DNA from: Leptospiraceae bacterium
Lineage (GTDB): Bacteria > Spirochaetota > Leptospiria > Leptospirales > Leptospiraceae
Direction of reading: 5' to 3'
Length of the DNA: 6,117 nucleotides
Assembly (NCBI GenBank): GCA_027485405.1
Contig: JAIXRB010000084.1
Span: 1-6,117, forward strand
This document shows, piece by piece, positions 5,210 to 6,117 of the stretch (its first letter is position 1; each line of letters begins with the position of its first letter). Both the position numbers and the translations under genes were made by a program. The notes beneath the pieces are model-generated. The model had not been told where the DNA came from and ran no database searches. It saw only the letters and a list, made by a program, of their open reading frames with translations.

Positions 5210-5713
5210 ATGGATTCGCAAAATCTCCTCTCCCGAATTGCAGAAAAAACCAAAGAACAGTCAGAAGCGAATCTCGAGGATATCGAGCAATTTTTAACCT
5301 TTTCCATCGATGGAGAGATGTTCGGTATCCGACTTCTTCTCGTTCACGAGATATTAAAACCCGTCTTTATAACGAGACTTCCCAATGTAGAAGAATACAT
5401 TTTGGGCGTAATCAATCTAAGAGGCGAGATCATTCCTATCATAGATTTAAAAAAGAGATTTTCTGGTTCTAGCACAGACTTGTCTCCTCCATCCAGAATT
5501 ATCGTTGTTATGCTAAAAGAGAAGCGATGCGGAATCTTAGTCGATGAAGTCAAGCAGGTCGTAAAGGTAAACAGATTCCAAATCAGTGATGCCATCGATG
5601 ATTTGTCTCTTAACTATAACAAAATGGTGGAATCAGTTTCTAGATACGATGAAAATCTAATCCTAAACCTCGGATTAGATCAAATCATCGAGTTTGTGAA
5701 TTCAGGGAAATAG
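5210..5713 (+). CDS. cheW: Chemotaxis coupling protein CheW
   Basis: The product is a single CheW (SH3-like) domain protein of 167 residues. After a polar N-terminal extension (1-24), the domain starts at EQFLTFSIDGEMFGIRLLLVHEIL (26-49). Its core is ITRLPNVEEYILGVINLRG (54-72), followed by EIIPIIDLKKRF (73-84). NLRG with P-I-I-D-L is the classic CheW signature; Arg71 matches the conserved arginine in it. CheW bridges chemoreceptors and the kinase CheA in the polar signalling array. The ATG at 5210 is preferred. An in-frame TTG at 5183 would add nine residues, but its only ribosome-site-like sequence (AAGG, 5178-5181) is too close. The ATG itself has no evident Shine-Dalgarno sequence. cheA follows after nine bases, so the two are very likely co-transcribed; the cyclo-ligase ends 31 bases upstream. 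Confidence 0.95.
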   Translation: MDSQNLLSRIAEKTKEQSEANLEDIEQFLTFSIDGEMFGIRLLLVHEILKPVFITRLPNVEEYILGVINLRGEIIPIIDLKKRFSGSSTDLSPPSRIIVVMLKEKRCGILVDEVKQVVKVNRFQISDAIDDLSLNYNKMVESVSRYDENLILNLGLDQIIEFVNSGK

Positions 5714-5722
5714 GGTAAAAAA

Positions 5723-6117
5723 GTGGCGGGAATTCTCGGCGAATACACAGAAGTCTTTTTAGAAGAATCAGAAGATCAAATTGAAGAACTAAATGCAAAT
5801 TTAGTTCGGTTAGAAAAAGACCATACAGATCCTGAAATTATAAATGAAATTTTCAGAGCGGCCCACTCCCTAAAAAGCTCTTCAGCCTTTGTCGGATTGT
5901 ACAACCTCTCTGACCTAGCTCATAAAATGGAGAACTTACTCCAAAAGATTCGGGAAGGCAGTGTTGAGATAAACACTAAGCTGGTAAATCTTCTATTCGA
6001 ATGCTTTGATTTAATCAAACATGTAGTTGAAGAAGTCGGTAACGGAAACAAGGTGGAAACGCCTTTTACTGAAATGATCGATAAACTTGTTCAATATGAA
6101 GCCGATTTAGCTGGGGA
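5723..6117 (+). CDS. cheA: Chemotaxis histidine kinase CheA, N-terminal Hpt part (partial, runs off window)
   Basis: Reading from the GTG at 5723, the frame stays open to the window end and gives 131 residues. They form a P1/Hpt domain: YTEVFLEESEDQIEELNANL (8-27), then IFRAAHSLKSSSAFVGL (43-59), where His48 (bases 5864-5866) is the expected phosphorylation site, and LAHKMENLLQKIREG (65-79). This start and order (F-L-E-E-S-x-E, R-A-A-H-S-x-K) are typical of CheA, which autophosphorylates under receptor control and passes phosphate to CheY and CheB. The rest (P2, dimerisation, ATPase and CheW-like domains) lies beyond the window. AGGG (5712-5715) overlapping the cheW stop is a reasonable ribosome site seven bases before the GTG. 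A kinase-less Hpt protein cannot be formally excluded from this fragment, but the context with cheW favours CheA. Confidence 0.92.
   Translation, partial: MAGILGEYTEVFLEESEDQIEELNANLVRLEKDHTDPEIINEIFRAAHSLKSSSAFVGLYNLSDLAHKMENLLQKIREGSVEINTKLVNLLFECFDLIKHVVEEVGNGNKVETPFTEMIDKLVQYEADLAG

Overview
The window reads as a chromosomal, vertically inherited segment of a spirochaete, most likely Leptospira or a close relative. This is inference from protein style and gene company: an AT-leaning genome, frequent non-ATG starts, weak or missing Shine-Dalgarno sequences, and a ZapA-centred division cluster running straight into cheW and cheA. No sequence search could be run. All supported genes are on the + strand and packed tightly. 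There are no tRNAs, rRNAs, insertion sequences, CRISPR arrays or signs of recent transfer. No stretch of 300 bases lacks a gene.

Layout. (1) 1-587: the last 33 codons of ilvB, then complete ilvN, joined by an ATGA stop/start overlap. These are the two subunits of acetohydroxyacid synthase, the first common enzyme of branched-chain amino acid synthesis. (2) 592-2343: a large exported protein I cannot name. It has a gluzincin-type HELVH...E zinc site in the middle, and I see a diverged duplicated module on either side of it. (3) 2400-3525: infC-rpmI-rplT, the widely conserved translation operon (IF3, L35, L20), with a foldable leader before infC. (4) 3541-3571: a perfect 13-bp inverted repeat between rplT and the next gene. 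(5) 3584-4600: a coiled-coil protein with a long acidic tail, placed and shaped like a ZapB-type partner, followed by zapA, the FtsZ-ring regulator. (6) about 4597-5178: 5-formyltetrahydrofolate cyclo-ligase, whose true start is probably a non-canonical codon overlapping the zapA stop. (7) 5210-6117: cheW and the 5' part of cheA (Hpt domain), the core chemoreceptor coupling protein and kinase, cut by the window end.

How the genes relate. Three units are functionally coherent: ilvBN, infC-rpmI-rplT, and cheW-cheA. The coiled-coil gene and zapA form a plausible division pair. The short gaps from 3584 onward (21 nt, overlap or 44 nt, 31 nt, 9 nt) allow one long transcript linking division, folate salvage and chemotaxis, though a weak promoter-like site sits just before cheW.

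The items most worth a second look are the metallopeptidase-like protein with duplicated flanking modules, the coiled-coil protein with repeated acidic-hydrophobic motifs, the perfect palindrome after rplT, and the start of the cyclo-ligase gene. I do not see convincing evidence for a wholly new multi-gene system.
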